A stretch of DNA of 64,000 bases from Solibacillus daqui (GTDB taxonomy: Bacteria > Bacillota > Bacilli > Bacillales_A > Planococcaceae): positions 2,411,501-2,475,500 of the forward strand of contig NZ_CP114887.1 of the NCBI RefSeq assembly GCF_028747805.1, in the 5' to 3' direction. Under the pieces are notes generated by a model. The model saw nothing but the letters and a program-made list of their open reading frames with translations, was not told the DNA's origin and searched no databases. Made by a program: the position numbers and the translations under genes. Numbering within the stretch: the first letter of the stretch is position 1; each line of letters opens with the position of its first letter. Below, one piece after another: positions 62,910-64,000 of the stretch.

Positions 62910-63114
62910 AAAAGTCACCTCATTAAAGTATTTAATAATCTATGTATATTTACACTACCACTTGCATAAAAGAAATACAAGAAAAAACCGTACATACGTT
63001 CAAAAATACGTTGTTATCAACTTTTATCGAAACTTCTTTCAATTTATTATGAGCATTACTACATGAAGATACGCCGTGAATAGACTACTACAATGAATAA
63101 TATTTTGACATGAG

Positions 63115-63152
63115 AAAAAACGCTAAACGAAGAAAATACTTCATTTAGCGTT
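63115..63152 (-). terminator. Terminator of tlyA
   Basis: Minus-strand AACGCTAAATGAAG pairs with CTTCGTTTAGCGTT (one mismatch) and is followed by TTTTCTC. Confidence 0.93.
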
Positions 63153-63156
63153 TTAG

Positions 63157-63975
63157 TTATTTTAATTGTGCGTGTGCATCCTTTACAATTTCTTCAAGAT
63201 TATTAAAGGCAACAACATCTTCCCCTTCATGCGGGTTATATAAATGGAATAAGAATTCGATATTTCCTTCGCCACCCGTTATTGGAGAAAATGATGCATC
63301 TTTCACAACAAAGCCCACTTCACTAGCCATTTTTGCCGTTTCCTCTAACACAGCTAAATGCACTTTTGGTTCACGTACGATCCCTTTTTTTCCGACATTT
63401 TCTCGACCCGCTTCAAATTGAGGCTTTACAAGCGCCATCACATCTCCACCTGGCATTAATACCGTCTTTAAAACAGGTAAAATTAATGATAGTGAAATGA
63501 ATGACACATCAATCGTCGCAAAATTTGGTAATCCTTCTACTAAATCTTCTGGTTTTGTATAACGGAAATTTGTTTTTTCCATTACCGTTACTCGCTCGTC
63601 TGAACGAATTTTCCACGCTAATTGATTCGAACCTACGTCCAAAGCGTAGCAATGACGCGCACCGTTTTGTAATGCACAATCTGTAAATCCACCTGTTGAC
63701 GAACCAATATCCAGCATTAGCTTACCATCTACAGACATATTAAAAATTTGAAGTGCCTTTTCTAACTTTAAGCCACCACGAGATACATATTTTAAATCTG
63801 AACCTTTTACTTGTAATGGCGCATCTATCGCAATTTTTTCGCCCGCTTTGTCAATGCGAATTTCATTGGAAAATACAAGCCCCGCCATTATTGAGCGCTT
63901 TGCTTTTTCACGTGTTTCACAAAGTCCACGCTCTACAAGTAATAGGTCCACACGTTCTTTCGGTTGTTTTGTCAT
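63157..63975 (-). CDS. tlyA: TlyA-family rRNA 2'-O-methyltransferase (YqxC)
   Basis: This 272-residue protein has an S4 RNA-binding domain (ERVDLLLVERGLCETREKAKRSIMAGLVFSN) and an FtsJ-like methyltransferase domain with motif I MLDIGSSTGGFTDCALQNGA, YALDVGSNQLAW, and FATIDVSFISLSLILPVL. TlyA enzymes methylate 16S and 23S rRNA and were once called hemolysins. It is the first gene of the conserved tlyA-argR-recN block. The 24 bases to the window edge hold only its leader. Confidence 0.93.
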   Translation of the reverse strand: MTKQPKERVDLLLVERGLCETREKAKRSIMAGLVFSNEIRIDKAGEKIAIDAPLQVKGSDLKYVSRGGLKLEKALQIFNMSVDGKLMLDIGSSTGGFTDCALQNGARHCYALDVGSNQLAWKIRSDERVTVMEKTNFRYTKPEDLVEGLPNFATIDVSFISLSLILPVLKTVLMPGGDVMALVKPQFEAGRENVGKKGIVREPKVHLAVLEETAKMASEVGFVVKDASFSPITGGEGNIEFLFHLYNPHEGEDVVAFNNLEEIVKDAHAQLK

Positions 63976-64000
63976 AAATCTATTAAACCCTACCTGACTG

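Noticed and set aside
1..64000. tRNA or rRNA genes
   Set aside because: No tRNA-like TTCGANTC arms in cloverleaf context or rRNA-like conserved stretches were recognised in either strand.

Overview
The window is a low-GC Firmicutes chromosome. Gene content and order point to the Bacillales family Planococcaceae, close to Solibacillus or Lysinibacillus. Evidence: ribosome-binding sites of the AGGAGG type with frequent GTG/TTG starts; sporulation genes (spo0A, spoIVB, cdaS); the block tlyA-argR-recN-spoIVB-spo0A in B. subtilis order; yqiW/yqjA/prli42/yqjC/yqjD-type neighbours; T-box, FMN and SAM riboswitches; and branched-chain keto acid genes joined to a methylmalonyl-CoA route. The genus is inferred, not proven.

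Left part (0-13 kb), mostly housekeeping and metal genes: a LytTR-DUF3021-ABC export operon; an EfeO-EfeB-EfeU ferrous iron importer behind a Fur box; a FetB-type permease; a CDF zinc exporter with a CzrA-type repressor and a palindromic operator; and a reduced riboflavin operon (ribE-ribB-ribH, without ribD or ribA) behind two nearly identical FMN riboswitches in tandem.

Middle part (13-36 kb), more accessory: acetyltransferases, two nucleotidyltransferases, a YkgJ-like/pentapeptide-repeat fusion, MFS pumps, a CPA2 antiporter with a very strong hairpin-plus-U-tract directly before its start, a prolyl-4-hydroxylase homologue and thrS under a T-box. A two-gene locus looks like a Kiwa anti-phage system in the order kwaB-kwaA. 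Next come cdaS (c-di-AMP synthase) and, 4.4 kb away, a decayed copy of its 5' end. A SAM riboswitch controls an NhaC-family transporter that is probably MetT. Further on are a ferredoxin, a HIT protein, a MarR-MFS pair and a membrane-anchored TlpA thioredoxin. Several gene remnants lie between these.

Right part (36-55 kb) is a catabolic block: bcd-lpdV-bkdAA-bkdAB-bkdB turns branched-chain amino acids into acyl-CoAs. The carboxyltransferase, epimerase (mce), methylmalonyl-CoA mutase (mutA/mutB) and its chaperone meaB can carry propionyl-CoA to succinyl-CoA. A cre-like site and a CodY-like box lie upstream of bcd. Between these genes are a DUF939 exporter, a bacilliredoxin and the 31-residue stressosome protein Prli42.

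The last part (55-64 kb) holds spo0A and its conserved neighbours. The 3' end of spo0A is present twice as an 86-bp direct repeat (81/86 identical) flanking about 2.5 kb. That segment contains a broken tyrosine recombinase next to spo0A, a serine recombinase remnant, a PH-domain gene and an NAD(P)-binding gene. The best reading is a decayed integrative element that used the spo0A 3' end as its attachment site and left the original 3' end and terminator stranded at the far side. This and the reversed Kiwa locus are the most interesting things seen.
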